A stretch of DNA of 39,879 nt from Candidatus Endomicrobium macrotermitis (GTDB lineage Bacteria; Elusimicrobiota; Endomicrobiia; Endomicrobiales; Endomicrobiaceae), in the NCBI GenBank assembly GCA_031271405.1, contig JAISVT010000055.1, forward strand, positions 1 to 39,879. Reading direction: 5' to 3'. Shown here in pieces: positions 32,147-39,879 of this stretch. Position 1 is the stretch's first letter. Each line of letters begins with the position of its first letter. The notes beneath the pieces are model-generated. The model saw only the letters and a program-made list of their open reading frames with translations, did no database searches and was not told the DNA's origin. The position numbers and the translations under genes are program-made.

Positions 32147-33712
32147 ATGCGCATGAGTTTAAAAGTAAAACTGATAACCATAGTCATAGCCATAGTCGTT
32201 TCTACGGCTTTAACTCTTACCGTATTTTTCATATACACCCAAAAAGACATACTTAAAAAAAATCTTGAAAAAAGAACCGAAGACATTGCCAAAAGAATAG
32301 CCAATAACAACGAATTTTATATGTCGAACGAGCAAAAAGATGACTTGGATGTCGCGGCAAAGAACACATTGCTTGAAGAAGACGTCATTTACGCGGTGAT
32401 TTACGACAGAAATGCGGTTCAGCTTGCCGAGGCTCACATTACCAATGCCGAAATCAAAGATTACCTGATTGACAATAAGCCCGATATTACCGATCCGGTT
32501 TTTTGGAAAAAAGAGCCTAGAAGCAGCTTTTTTAAATTGAGGAACGCCGGCGATATGTTCGAAGTGTTTGTTCCGATGATCTCTTACGACCGCTCTCCCG
32601 AAATAGCCGGAGCTTCTCTTGCGAACGACAGTCTGGGCAGCGATGACAGGGGCGATATAATCGGAATAGTGCGCGTAGGCGTTACAATGGACAAGCTTAA
32701 CAAGCAGGTTGAAAGCGTGTCGAAAAATGTGGTTTTGCTTACCGTAATAGTCGTGCTGGGAAGTTTGATAATTTCTTTTTTCTTCATAAGGGTGATCATG
32801 AACCCCATAAGGGAGCTTGTAGTTGGAACAAAAAAGCTTTCGTCAGGCGATTTGTCTTACAGGGTCCCGCTTATTTCAAACGACGAATTAAGCGATTTGG
32901 CGAGTTCTTTCAACATGATGGCCCAGGATATAAAAGGCTATGTCGATGAACTTAACAGGGAAAAACAGGACCTGATGCGTTTAAAGGTTGTTCTCGAACA
33001 GCGAAGCGGGGAATTGGAAGAAACTCTCGAAAAAATGCAGAGTATTCAGGAAGAACTGGTAAGATCGGAAAAATTCGCGACTATAGGCCGTCTTGCCTCT
33101 TCGGTCGCGCACGAACTCAGAAATCCTATGGCAAGTTTGAAAAACATATCTTATTATCTTTCCAAAACCGGAAATTTCCAGGATGAAAAAGCAAAAAAAA
33201 TGCTCGATATGCTTTCTTCGGACGTTTCCAGAGCCAATAAAATAATTACGGATCTTCTTGATTTTTCCAGAGCCAAAAAACTCAATAAAATAAACATAAT
33301 GGCCGACGATTTCATAGACAAGGCCGTTTCAAATGTCACAATCCCGCCCAATATTAAAATCGAAAAGCAGGTAGGCCGATTCAGCATATTTATGGATCCC
33401 GATAAAATGACGCAGGTGCTGATCAATATAATTTCGAACGCCAGAGACGCCATGTCCGGCGGCGGTTCCATAAAAATATCCGCCGAACGCCGCAGAAGTT
33501 CCGTGGAAATAAAAGTAGCCGATGACGGCGCGGGTATGGACAAAAAGACTTTAGATCATATTTTCGACCCTCTGTTCACCACGAAATTAAAAGGCATAGG
33601 GTTGGGTTTGTCGATAGTAAAAGAAATAGTAGAAGCGCATTTCGGAACGATTACCGCGCAAAGCGAGCAAGGAAAAGGAACCGAATTTACGATAACGCTT
33701 CCCCCGGAGTGA
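32147..33712 (+). CDS. Membrane sensor histidine kinase with HAMP domain
   Basis: A 521-residue kinase. The first membrane segment covers about residues 8-30, a periplasmic sensor about 31-200, and the second membrane segment about 205-228. HAMP follows (MNPIRELVVGTKKLSSGDLSYRV split here as IRELVVGTKKLSSGDLSYRV), then a coiled coil and the HisKA box SSVAHELRNPMASLKN with phospho-acceptor His322. The ATPase domain has the N box NIISNARDAM, G1 DDGAGMD, the F-type segment IFDPLFTTK and a full G2 GIGLGLS. The ATG at 32147 follows GAGGGT; an in-frame ATG at 32051 upstream would include the promoter and is rejected. The stimulus is unknown. It is first in an operon with the triple-receiver regulator, a second kinase and smpB. 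Confidence 0.93.
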   Translation: MRMSLKVKLITIVIAIVVSTALTLTVFFIYTQKDILKKNLEKRTEDIAKRIANNNEFYMSNEQKDDLDVAAKNTLLEEDVIYAVIYDRNAVQLAEAHITNAEIKDYLIDNKPDITDPVFWKKEPRSSFFKLRNAGDMFEVFVPMISYDRSPEIAGASLANDSLGSDDRGDIIGIVRVGVTMDKLNKQVESVSKNVVLLTVIVVLGSLIISFFFIRVIMNPIRELVVGTKKLSSGDLSYRVPLISNDELSDLASSFNMMAQDIKGYVDELNREKQDLMRLKVVLEQRSGELEETLEKMQSIQEELVRSEKFATIGRLASSVAHELRNPMASLKNISYYLSKTGNFQDEKAKKMLDMLSSDVSRANKIITDLLDFSRAKKLNKINIMADDFIDKAVSNVTIPPNIKIEKQVGRFSIFMDPDKMTQVLINIISNARDAMSGGGSIKISAERRRSSVEIKVADDGAGMDKKTLDHIFDPLFTTKLKGIGLGLSIVKEIVEAHFGTITAQSEQGKGTEFTITLPPE

Positions 33713-33716
33713 GTTT

Positions 33717-34745
33717 ATGGAACAGGATAAAAAACTTAATATTCTTATCGCCGACGACGAAGAAGGCCTGAGGTTTTCTCTCGCGAGCATTCTTGAAATC
33801 GAAGGGCACGACGTTAAAACCGCCGAAAACGGGCTTGAGGCTTTGCGCGTTGCCGGAGAAAACGATTTTGACGTCGCTTTTTTTGACATAAGGATGCCGG
33901 AAATGAACGGCGTGGACGCGTTTAAAGAAATGAAAAAGATAAACCCCAAGACGATGGTCGTTATGATGACCGCTTACGCCATGAACGACTTGGTAAAAGA
34001 ATCTATCAAAGAAGGGGCGTTTGCCTGCATAAGCAAACCTTTTGAAATAGACGACGTTTTAAATACCGTAAAAGAAATAAATTCAAAACCCGTCGCTTTT
34101 ATAATAAGCCCTGACGCCGAAACCGTAAACTTTTTGGTTTCGAATTTAAGGCAGTCCGGTTTTATAGCCGTGCCCCAGCCGAACGATGACAAAGCGCTCG
34201 AGTTTATAGGAAGAAGGCGCCCTTCTCTTATTTTTATAGATGCCGACGCCGGTATTTCCCGGGAATTTTCAGAAAAACTGGAATCCGCCGCAGGCGGCGC
34301 CTCTATCGTGGTTGCGGGAAATTCCGGGCTGAAAATAAAAAATGCCAAAGTTATAGAAAAACCTGTCGCGAAAGACGACATGGCGGAATTTTTCGGCAGT
34401 TCCGGCAAAAGCAAAGTAGCCATAATAAGCGCCGATACTTTGGCGTCTAACAATTTGAAACTTTCAATTGTCGCCAAAGGCTACGACGTAACGTACTTTC
34501 CGTCAATGGACAATTTTTTTAAGAGCACGGATCTGAACGCTTTCGGCAGCATTGTTTTCGAAACCGGAGCGAACTCCGAAATTGAAAGCCTGTGCAAAAA
34601 ATCCGAAACCGGCGAGATAACCGGCAAACTGATAAGAATCATCGATTTCGAAAATCCCGCGACCGGCTGTTTGGACGGGGATAAAATAAAGTTTTTGCAA
34701 AAATCGTCCGAGACTTCCGAACTGTTAAAAATGGTGGAGGAATAA
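33717..34745 (+). CDS. Response regulator with one true and two degenerate receiver domains
   Basis: A 342-residue protein. Residues 1-122 are a canonical receiver: acidic pair Asp13-Asp14, phospho-acceptor Asp57 (FFDIRMPEMNG), Thr85 and Lys107-Pro108. No DNA-binding or enzyme domain follows. Instead residues about 124-224 read as a second receiver-like fold (VAFIISPDAE, LIFIDADAG with Asp175, VIEKPV with Lys215). Residues about 231-342 read as a third (KVAIISADTL, SIVFETGA with Glu282 at the acceptor position). The last two lack the acidic pair and other residues needed for phosphorylation. It probably signals by protein contact. It sits four bases after the upstream kinase and one base before the next kinase. 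Confidence 0.85.
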   Translation: MEQDKKLNILIADDEEGLRFSLASILEIEGHDVKTAENGLEALRVAGENDFDVAFFDIRMPEMNGVDAFKEMKKINPKTMVVMMTAYAMNDLVKESIKEGAFACISKPFEIDDVLNTVKEINSKPVAFIISPDAETVNFLVSNLRQSGFIAVPQPNDDKALEFIGRRRPSLIFIDADAGISREFSEKLESAAGGASIVVAGNSGLKIKNAKVIEKPVAKDDMAEFFGSSGKSKVAIISADTLASNNLKLSIVAKGYDVTYFPSMDNFFKSTDLNAFGSIVFETGANSEIESLCKKSETGEITGKLIRIIDFENPATGCLDGDKIKFLQKSSETSELLKMVEE

Positions 34746-34746
34746 A

Positions 34747-35634
34747 ATGCGGGCGAGCGGCGGATTTCCGGCAAAAATTTTGTTGATTCTCGCGTGCGTT
34801 TGTTCCGTCATATCGGCGTTGTCATCCGGCGTTTTGCAGCAGTCTTGCGGGCTTTTGTCGGCAATGCTGGCCATAGCCGTTTTAATTGCGCTGCCGCGCT
34901 CCGGAAAAAAAGAAGCCGAAAAACCGCAGCCTGTTAAGGCCCCGGCGCCCGTAAAACAGCTTTCAAAAAATGAATTGAACGCCGAAAAAATAGACGTTTT
35001 AAACAGATACGCTTCGGTGGTTTCCCACGATTTGAAAAACCCTCTGGCCAGCATGAAAAACATAGCTTACTATTTTTCCAATTCCGTTAAACTCGAAGGC
35101 GAAGTGCCGAACAAAATGCTGAAAATGCTTTCTTCGGAAGTCGACAGGATGAACAAAATGATAGTCGATCTTCTCGATCTCACAAGAATACGGCAGTTTA
35201 ATTCGGTAATAAGCGATTTGGACGTTTTGATAACGGAGGCCGTTGAAAAAGAAAAAAGCGATAAAATAAAATTCGATTTGAACCTTGCAAATCTTAAGGC
35301 GAAGGTAGATCCCGAAAAGTTTAAACAGGTCATATTGAGTCTGGTAAAAAATTCAAAAGACGCCGTCGGCTCCGGCGGCGGGGATATTTCGATAAATATG
35401 TCTCAAACCGGCGGCAATGCCGCGATAGAGATAACCGATACCGGCAAAGGGATGGACGAACAGACTCTTGAAAAATGTTTTGATCCTATGTTTTCGACAA
35501 AAACCGCGAAAGCGCTGGGGATGTCTCTTACGGTTTCGAAGCAGATAATAAATATGTCCGGCGGCTCGATAAAAGCCGAAAATTGTCCGGGAAAAGGCGC
35601 AAAGTTTACCGTAACTTTGCCTTTGGCTTCATAA
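34747..35634 (+). CDS. Histidine kinase lacking a periplasmic sensor, with altered G2 box
   Basis: A 295-residue kinase. Two short hydrophobic stretches (about residues 9-27 and 32-49) form a hairpin anchor with no sensor loop, followed by a Pro/Lys-rich linker. The HisKA box SVVSHDLKNPLASMKN carries His94. The ATPase domain has N box LVKNSKDAV, G1 DTGKGMD and the CFDPMFSTK segment, but the G2 box reads AKALGMSLTV where GxGLGLS is expected. Its H-box region is similar to that of the kinase at 32147 (NPxASxKNIxYYxS), so they are paralogues. Nucleotide binding may be weakened. It ends immediately before smpB. Confidence 0.88.
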   Translation: MRASGGFPAKILLILACVCSVISALSSGVLQQSCGLLSAMLAIAVLIALPRSGKKEAEKPQPVKAPAPVKQLSKNELNAEKIDVLNRYASVVSHDLKNPLASMKNIAYYFSNSVKLEGEVPNKMLKMLSSEVDRMNKMIVDLLDLTRIRQFNSVISDLDVLITEAVEKEKSDKIKFDLNLANLKAKVDPEKFKQVILSLVKNSKDAVGSGGGDISINMSQTGGNAAIEITDTGKGMDEQTLEKCFDPMFSTKTAKALGMSLTVSKQIINMSGGSIKAENCPGKGAKFTVTLPLAS

Positions 35635-36087
35635 ATGGGAAAAAAAATACTTACGACAAACAGAAAGGCTTTTCACGATTATGAAATCCTTGAAAAACTC
35701 GAGACGGGAATGGTTTTGTCGGGGCACGAGGTCAAATCCGCAAGAAAATCAAACATAAGCCTTTCCGACAGCCTCGTGCGTTTTTCAAACGGGGAAGCTT
35801 TTGCCGAAAATATGTACATAGCCCCTTACGAACAGATCTCCACCCACGTTTCGGATTACGACTCCAAAAGAAGAAGAAAACTGCTGATGCATAAGTCCGA
35901 AATAAACAGACTTCATTCCAAAGTAAAGGAAAAAGGGCTTACGGCCGTTCCCCTCGAAGTTTATGTTTCGCCTCAGGGCAGGCTGAAGCTGCTTATCGGC
36001 CTTGCCAAAGGCAAAAGGTCTTACGATAAAAAAGAAGCGCTTAAAAGAAAAGACATAGCCAGAGAAACTGCGAGAGAAATGCGTTAA
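35635..36087 (+). CDS. smpB: SsrA-binding protein SmpB
   Basis: Binds tmRNA and delivers it to stalled ribosomes for trans-translation. The 150-residue length is normal. Signatures are LTTNRKAFHDYEI at the N-terminus, LETGMVLSGHEVKSAR, FAENMYIAPYE and the basic tail LAKGKRSYDKKEALKRKDIARE that enters the decoding site. It starts on the base after the stop of the kinase, so it is translated as the last gene of the signalling operon. The tmRNA gene itself is not in the window. Confidence 0.97.
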   Translation: MGKKILTTNRKAFHDYEILEKLETGMVLSGHEVKSARKSNISLSDSLVRFSNGEAFAENMYIAPYEQISTHVSDYDSKRRRKLLMHKSEINRLHSKVKEKGLTAVPLEVYVSPQGRLKLLIGLAKGKRSYDKKEALKRKDIARETAREMR

Positions 36088-36090
36088 CGG

Positions 36091-36122
36091 CAGAGTGAAG
36101 GGTCGAGAGTGAAAAGTGAAGA
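36091..36122. repeat. AGTGAA-type repeat after smpB
   Basis: CAGAGTGAAGGGTCG followed by AGAGTGAAAAGTGAAGA (36106-36122). The 17-base segment is identical to 25157-25173 at the metH stop. Confidence 0.65.
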
Positions 36123-36153
36123 CGGCGGATTTTGCGGTCATAGGAAAAAATAT

Positions 36154-39100
36154 ATGAAAATCAGAGCCATAAAATTATTTGTTTGCCCGCTTTTTTTTGT
36201 TTTTGCCGCGTCGGCGTATTGCGGGGCTATAGATTTTATAAACCAAAATGTTGTAAATTCCAGCTGGCAGTATGTAAGTTCCGCAAGTTCAGGGGTGTTT
36301 TACGGCGGATATACGGTTTATATTCCGGCCGAAAGAACCGGGTTGTCTGGAAACGTTATTCTCGCTTCAAACGACGGTTCGACGCGCATTTTAAACTCGA
36401 GCGGAACTCACAGATTTTTATCTTTTAGCGCCGCAAATTCCTCGCTTGCCGCAAGCAACATAACTTTTTACGGCGGAAGGTATAACGGGATGAACACGGC
36501 GGGCGGCGGAGCCGTGTATTCCGGAGCTTCGGGTTTGACGATAAGCGGCAGCAGCGTAATTTTTAACCAAAACCGGTCCGAAACGTCATCAGGCGGCGCA
36601 ATATATCTTGCCGCGGGAACGCTTACTCTGGGCGGTTCGGTGACTTTCAACAACAATACGGCGCAAACGGGTTACGGCGGAGCCGCTTACAGCGGAGGAA
36701 ACATAATTTCTCTTGCGGGAAGCAGGCTTGAAATAAATACAAGCACGTCATCTTACGGCGGCGGCGCTTTTTATGCCGCAAGCGGATATATAGAAATAAG
36801 GGGCGGCGCGGTCATAAACGGCAACAGGACGATTTCCGATCAGGTTGACATAAACGGCGGCGCCTTTTTTGCGTCAAGTTATATATTGTTCGGTTCGGCA
36901 GCGGAAACCATAAGCATCACTTCCAATCAAACCCAGCGTTTCGGAGGAGCCCTTTATTCCGGAAGCTATGTCACTTTTAACGGCGGCGCAAAAATAGATT
37001 CCAACAAAGCCACTACCGGCACAAGCACCTCTACCGCGCGCGGCGGCGGCGCCATATATGCCGTAGGCTCCGTCACATTTGCCTCTTCTACCGCTGCGAT
37101 CGAGCTGACAAACAATACCGCTACCGGAAACGGCGGCGCCATATATTCGAATGCATCCGTAATTTTTTCGGGTTCCTCTTTAATAGACAGAAATTCGACC
37201 GATACGAGCGGGCCGGCAAGCGACGGCGGCGCAATTTGGGCTGACAGCGGCATTAATTTCACAAACGTTTCTTCAACCGCTACAATTACTTCAAATACGG
37301 CTAAAGCCGGAAACGGCGGCGCTTTATATTCGAATACCGGGATAATTTTCAGCGGTTACGTAAATGCGACCGGAAACACCGCCGAAAAAGGTTACGGCGG
37401 ATTTTCCGTTTCAAGTTCGATCGCGGTGCGTGACGGCGGAGAATTTGTATTCAATACCGCCGCCTCAAGCGGCGGCGCAATTTTTATACAAAACGGAAAC
37501 GGCGTTTGGACTTCTTCGATTTCCGCGCGGCCAAAAGACGTTGTTTTCAGAGACAATACCGCGGGCGGAAAAAGAAACGACATACATATGGCCGGAAACG
37601 GCAGGCTTAATTTTTATGCGGATTCCGGAAGAAACATAACCCTTGACGGCGGAATAACAAGCGGCGGTACGGGAAACCTTGTCGTAAAAGAAGGGAGGGG
37701 AAATCTTGTTCTCAACGGCGATTTTTATATGCAGGATTTTAACGTAAACGCGGGCGCCGTTATGCTGGGAAACACCGCGGTTTTCGAAACGGGGAACGCC
37801 GTTTTCGCTTCATCGACGGTTTTTGATTTGAGAAATAACAACAATACCGACATTGTAAGAATATCTTCAAATATAACTTCGTCGGCTCTTATCTATTACG
37901 ATTTCGATTCCGACTCGAACGCTTCGGATTTGATTGTCGCAAATTCCGCAAATATGGCGGGCACCACGATAAAAGTCGGAGTCGCGGGCATAGATTCTTC
38001 GACAAGGACTTATAACGTTATTAAAACTACCGCGGACAGTTCCGGAAGTATTAACATAGATAAAACAAACTCGCAGGGAAACGATATGTCGAGAGTCAGC
38101 GCGGATTTTGTCTATTACAGCGGGAATTCTTCCGGCACTTCGCTTGCCGCCTGGGACAGAGCGGATTTAAACGTTCATATAAATCAGCTCAACGTGATGA
38201 AAGAGCTGACCGGAAACCAGCTTAAAGTGGCTTTGGCTTTGGACAGGGATTACGGAACCGCAACGGACGATTTGTTTAACATTATAGATACCATAGACGA
38301 TTTGCCTTCGGAGCCTGAAAAAAAGTCGGCTTTAAACGATATTTCGGGGCATATCTATGCCAATGCCGTTACGCTGTCCGCTCTGAACGCTTCAAAAAAC
38401 AATATACTTTCCAGGCTTAAAAAGAGTTACTTTATAGCCGATGACAGCGTGCTTAAACGAAATGTCTGGATTCAGGGTTACGGCGCTTTGAACTCATACA
38501 GAGGCGACGACGATTCCCCGGGAGATTTCAGCGCTTCAAACAGCGGCTTTCTTGCGGGTTTCGACACTTTGAAAGACGAAAAACACATATTCGGAATAAG
38601 CGCGGGATATGTCGGCACCGACGCAGAACAAAACGGCGATAAAATAAGCATAGACGGATACAGCATAGGCGGGTACGGTTCGTATTTTTTTGAAAATAAT
38701 TTCGAAGCGAAATTTATGGTTATGGGCGGCAGGCAGAATTACGCGTCTTCAAGGGATATAAGGTATCTCAACAGAACCACAAAAGCTTCTTTTGTCGGAT
38801 ACAGCTTGAACCTTTCGGCGGAAGCCGGGTACGATTATTACTACAAAAACAACGTTTATTTCAGGCCTTTTGCGGGCCTAGACTATTCGTTTGTCGCGAC
38901 AAACGAATTCAGCGAAACCGGAGTGAATTTTTCCACAAGCGCGGCGGATTTGACGATTTATTCGGGTTCGTACAACAGGGTAAACACGGCTTTGGGCATT
39001 CAGATCAATAACGGCACGCAGATGAGGCTGAAATGGTACGGCGAAATTAAAGCGGACCTGCTTTTGCTCGGCAGGGCAGGCGAATTTGCAGGGAAATTCA

Positions 39101-39312
39101 AAAACTCCGAACACGAACTTGAAATAAAAGGCATCACCAACGACGTGTTTAATTTCGGAATCGGAGCGGGCGCTTTGTACGACATATCTTCAAGTTTCAG
39201 CGCTTACGCGAATATCAGCTGTTCGTTTTCCGGCACTCAGACCGGTTTTTACGGCAATTTGGGGTTAAACTATAAATTTTCAACCGAAATTATCGGCTTT
39301 TACGACAGATAA
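36154..39312 (+). CDS. Pmp-like autotransporter with C-terminal barrel
   Basis: A 1052-residue secreted protein. The signal peptide covers about residues 1-23 (KLFVCPLFFVFAASAYC). The passenger (about 25-500) has around twelve GGA(I/L/F)Y-type repeats (GGGAVYSGASG, GGAIYLAAG, GGALYSGS, GGAIYSNAS) spaced 25-40 residues, often with NNT or N(K/Q)xxT between, the pattern of chlamydial Pmp beta-helix repeats. A linker with the VWIQGYGALNSY entry starts the barrel at about residue 770. The last strand YGNLGLNYKF is followed by an unusual ten-residue extension TEIIGFYDR. It is likely a surface adhesin or variable antigen. AGGAAA precedes the ATG at 36154; the frame upstream of it is repeat DNA. Confidence 0.92.
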   Translation: MKIRAIKLFVCPLFFVFAASAYCGAIDFINQNVVNSSWQYVSSASSGVFYGGYTVYIPAERTGLSGNVILASNDGSTRILNSSGTHRFLSFSAANSSLAASNITFYGGRYNGMNTAGGGAVYSGASGLTISGSSVIFNQNRSETSSGGAIYLAAGTLTLGGSVTFNNNTAQTGYGGAAYSGGNIISLAGSRLEINTSTSSYGGGAFYAASGYIEIRGGAVINGNRTISDQVDINGGAFFASSYILFGSAAETISITSNQTQRFGGALYSGSYVTFNGGAKIDSNKATTGTSTSTARGGGAIYAVGSVTFASSTAAIELTNNTATGNGGAIYSNASVIFSGSSLIDRNSTDTSGPASDGGAIWADSGINFTNVSSTATITSNTAKAGNGGALYSNTGIIFSGYVNATGNTAEKGYGGFSVSSSIAVRDGGEFVFNTAASSGGAIFIQNGNGVWTSSISARPKDVVFRDNTAGGKRNDIHMAGNGRLNFYADSGRNITLDGGITSGGTGNLVVKEGRGNLVLNGDFYMQDFNVNAGAVMLGNTAVFETGNAVFASSTVFDLRNNNNTDIVRISSNITSSALIYYDFDSDSNASDLIVANSANMAGTTIKVGVAGIDSSTRTYNVIKTTADSSGSINIDKTNSQGNDMSRVSADFVYYSGNSSGTSLAAWDRADLNVHINQLNVMKELTGNQLKVALALDRDYGTATDDLFNIIDTIDDLPSEPEKKSALNDISGHIYANAVTLSALNASKNNILSRLKKSYFIADDSVLKRNVWIQGYGALNSYRGDDDSPGDFSASNSGFLAGFDTLKDEKHIFGISAGYVGTDAEQNGDKISIDGYSIGGYGSYFFENNFEAKFMVMGGRQNYASSRDIRYLNRTTKASFVGYSLNLSAEAGYDYYYKNNVYFRPFAGLDYSFVATNEFSETGVNFSTSAADLTIYSGSYNRVNTALGIQINNGTQMRLKWYGEIKADLLLLGRAGEFAGKFKNSEHELEIKGITNDVFNFGIGAGALYDISSSFSAYANISCSFSGTQTGFYGNLGLNYKFSTEIIGFYDR

Positions 39313-39342
39313 TCCGGCAAAAGCCGCAAAACAAGCGCGTGT

Positions 39343-39372
39343 TTGACAAAGAAATCTTTTAAATGTTATATT
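39343..39372 (+). promoter_or_regulatory. Promoter of the ferredoxin/NuoF-like operon
   Basis: TTGACA at 39343-39348, an 18-base spacer and an extended TGT-TATATT ending at 39372. An ACGGAGG ribosome-binding site precedes the ATG at 39412. Confidence 0.75.
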
Positions 39373-39411
39373 TACCGAATATAAATCAATATACTTTCAG
39401 ACGGAGGAAAA

Positions 39412-39750
39412 ATGTCTTCTCCAAAAGAAATACTGCAAGCCATAAAAGAGAAATCGAAGCAGGAGCTTGAAAAAATCGGGTTTTTTAAACCGGTAAAAAT
39501 TTACGTGGGTTCTGCTACGTGCGAAAATGCCGCCGGCGCCCAAAAAGCGTCGGAAATTTTTGAAAACGCTTTAAAAGAGGGTTCGGCCGATTTTTATTTG
39601 AGCAAAAAAGGCTGCGCGGGCAGGTGCAATCTTGAGCCTACCGTCGAAGTCGTTACCGGAAAAGAAACGGTAAAATACGTTCAGGTCAACGAAGAAAAAG
39701 CCCGCGAAATCATACAAAAACATTTAAGCAACGCCGGAGAGTCAAAATGA
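39412..39750 (+). CDS. Thioredoxin-like [2Fe-2S] ferredoxin subunit
   Basis: A 112-residue protein of the thioredoxin-like [2Fe-2S] ferredoxin fold found as a separate subunit or N-terminal domain in NADH-oxidising hydrogenases and Complex I (NuoE/HydC/HndA-like). The pattern VKIYVGSATCENAAGAQ (Cys37) and KKGCAGRCNLEPTVEV (Cys68, Cys72) matches the one-Cys plus CxxxC form of these domains, though the fourth ligand is not obvious. GGAGG precedes the ATG. Its stop overlaps the ATG of the next gene (ATGA). It should pass electrons between NADH-linked flavin and downstream clusters. Confidence 0.85.
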   Translation: MSSPKEILQAIKEKSKQELEKIGFFKPVKIYVGSATCENAAGAQKASEIFENALKEGSADFYLSKKGCAGRCNLEPTVEVVTGKETVKYVQVNEEKAREIIQKHLSNAGESK

Positions 39751-39879
39751 CAAAACAGCACATTTACGATAATTTCGACAAAACTTTCGGCGATGTAAAA
39801 TATTTCGAAAAACAAAAGCGCATAGCTTTGAGAAACTGCGGTTTGATAGACCCGGAAAACATTTACGATAGATCGGAAG
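39747..39879 (+). CDS. NuoF/HydB-like NADH-binding flavoprotein subunit, 5' end only
   Basis: Starts at ATG 39747 overlapping the preceding stop and runs 44 codons to the right edge. The visible part (MTKQHIYDNFDKTFGDVKY then EKQKRIALRNCGLIDPENI) matches the segment before the FMN/NADH domain of NuoF, HydB and HndC, where QKRIaLrNcGxIDPe(d/n)I is strongly conserved. Most of the gene, including the Rossmann and [4Fe-4S] parts, lies outside the window, so Complex I and electron-bifurcating hydrogenase cannot be told apart. Confidence 0.85.
   Translation, partial: MTKQHIYDNFDKTFGDVKYFEKQKRIALRNCGLIDPENIYDRSE

Overview
The window reads as chromosome of a moderately AT-rich Gram-negative bacterium with a small genome. 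Evidence for an outer membrane is a signal-peptide autotransporter with a C-terminal barrel, an envelope operon (M23 peptidase, bactofilin, SurA-N protein) and a lipoprotein. The gene mix (stand-alone methionine synthase activation protein, hydrogenase/NADH-type ferredoxin subunits, Pmp-like autotransporter, dense palindromic intergenic repeats) resembles Elusimicrobiota, perhaps the Endomicrobium group. That placement is inference from remembered gene content, not from a search.

Layout. 1-4426: two related multi-pass TMTC/GT39-like membrane proteins (the first cut by the left edge, minus strand) flank guaB and a small FmdB-type zinc ribbon. 4532-9460: dnaE and serS. 9569-9703: a tiny Lys/Ala/Pro-rich basic protein on the minus strand that shares a bidirectional terminator with serS. 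9939-15692: MATE exporter with a cytidylate-kinase-like protein, metX-metW, thiM and nadA. 15754-15845: tRNA-Ser(GCU). 16200-18560: an AT-richer accessory stretch with a class II Fic protein, an in-frame winged-helix remnant, a Trypco2-like small protein and three separate palindromic operator-like arrays, one apparently driving no gene. 18708-21916 (minus): flavodoxin-like protein and DUF2339 membrane protein. 22045-25163: split methionine synthase (activation protein, then MetH without activation domain). 25335-29382: MFS exporter, lipoprotein, argF-cutA-maf. 29468-31462 (minus): SurA-N protein, bactofilin and M23 peptidase, transcribed M23 first. 31602-31882: tRNA-Thr(UGU) followed by two tandem extra copies of its 3' half. 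32147-36087: histidine kinase, triple-receiver regulator, soluble-type histidine kinase and smpB packed in one operon. 36154-39312: large autotransporter. 39412-end: start of a flavin/iron-sulfur NADH-oxidising (hydrogenase or Complex I-like) operon.

How genes work together. metX, metW, metH and the MetH activation protein form a methionine route: homoserine activation, then B12-dependent methylation of homocysteine with reductive rescue of the cofactor. M23 peptidase and bactofilin are a known pairing for local wall remodelling and cell shape. The two kinases and the output-less regulator look like one signalling unit working through protein contacts rather than DNA binding.

Promoters are easy to read here: TTGxxx, 15-18 bases, then often an extended -10 of the form TGNTATAAT. 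Several genes have their start codon only 5-11 bases after the -10 with no Shine-Dalgarno, implying leaderless transcripts. In two places the TGA stop of the upstream gene is itself the TGN of the next extended -10. Intergenic gaps are filled with short palindromic repeats ending in ATGACA and with AGTGAA-rich repeats. The most unusual structures are the tRNA-Thr half-repeats, the phased operator arrays, the three-receiver regulator and the mini basic protein.
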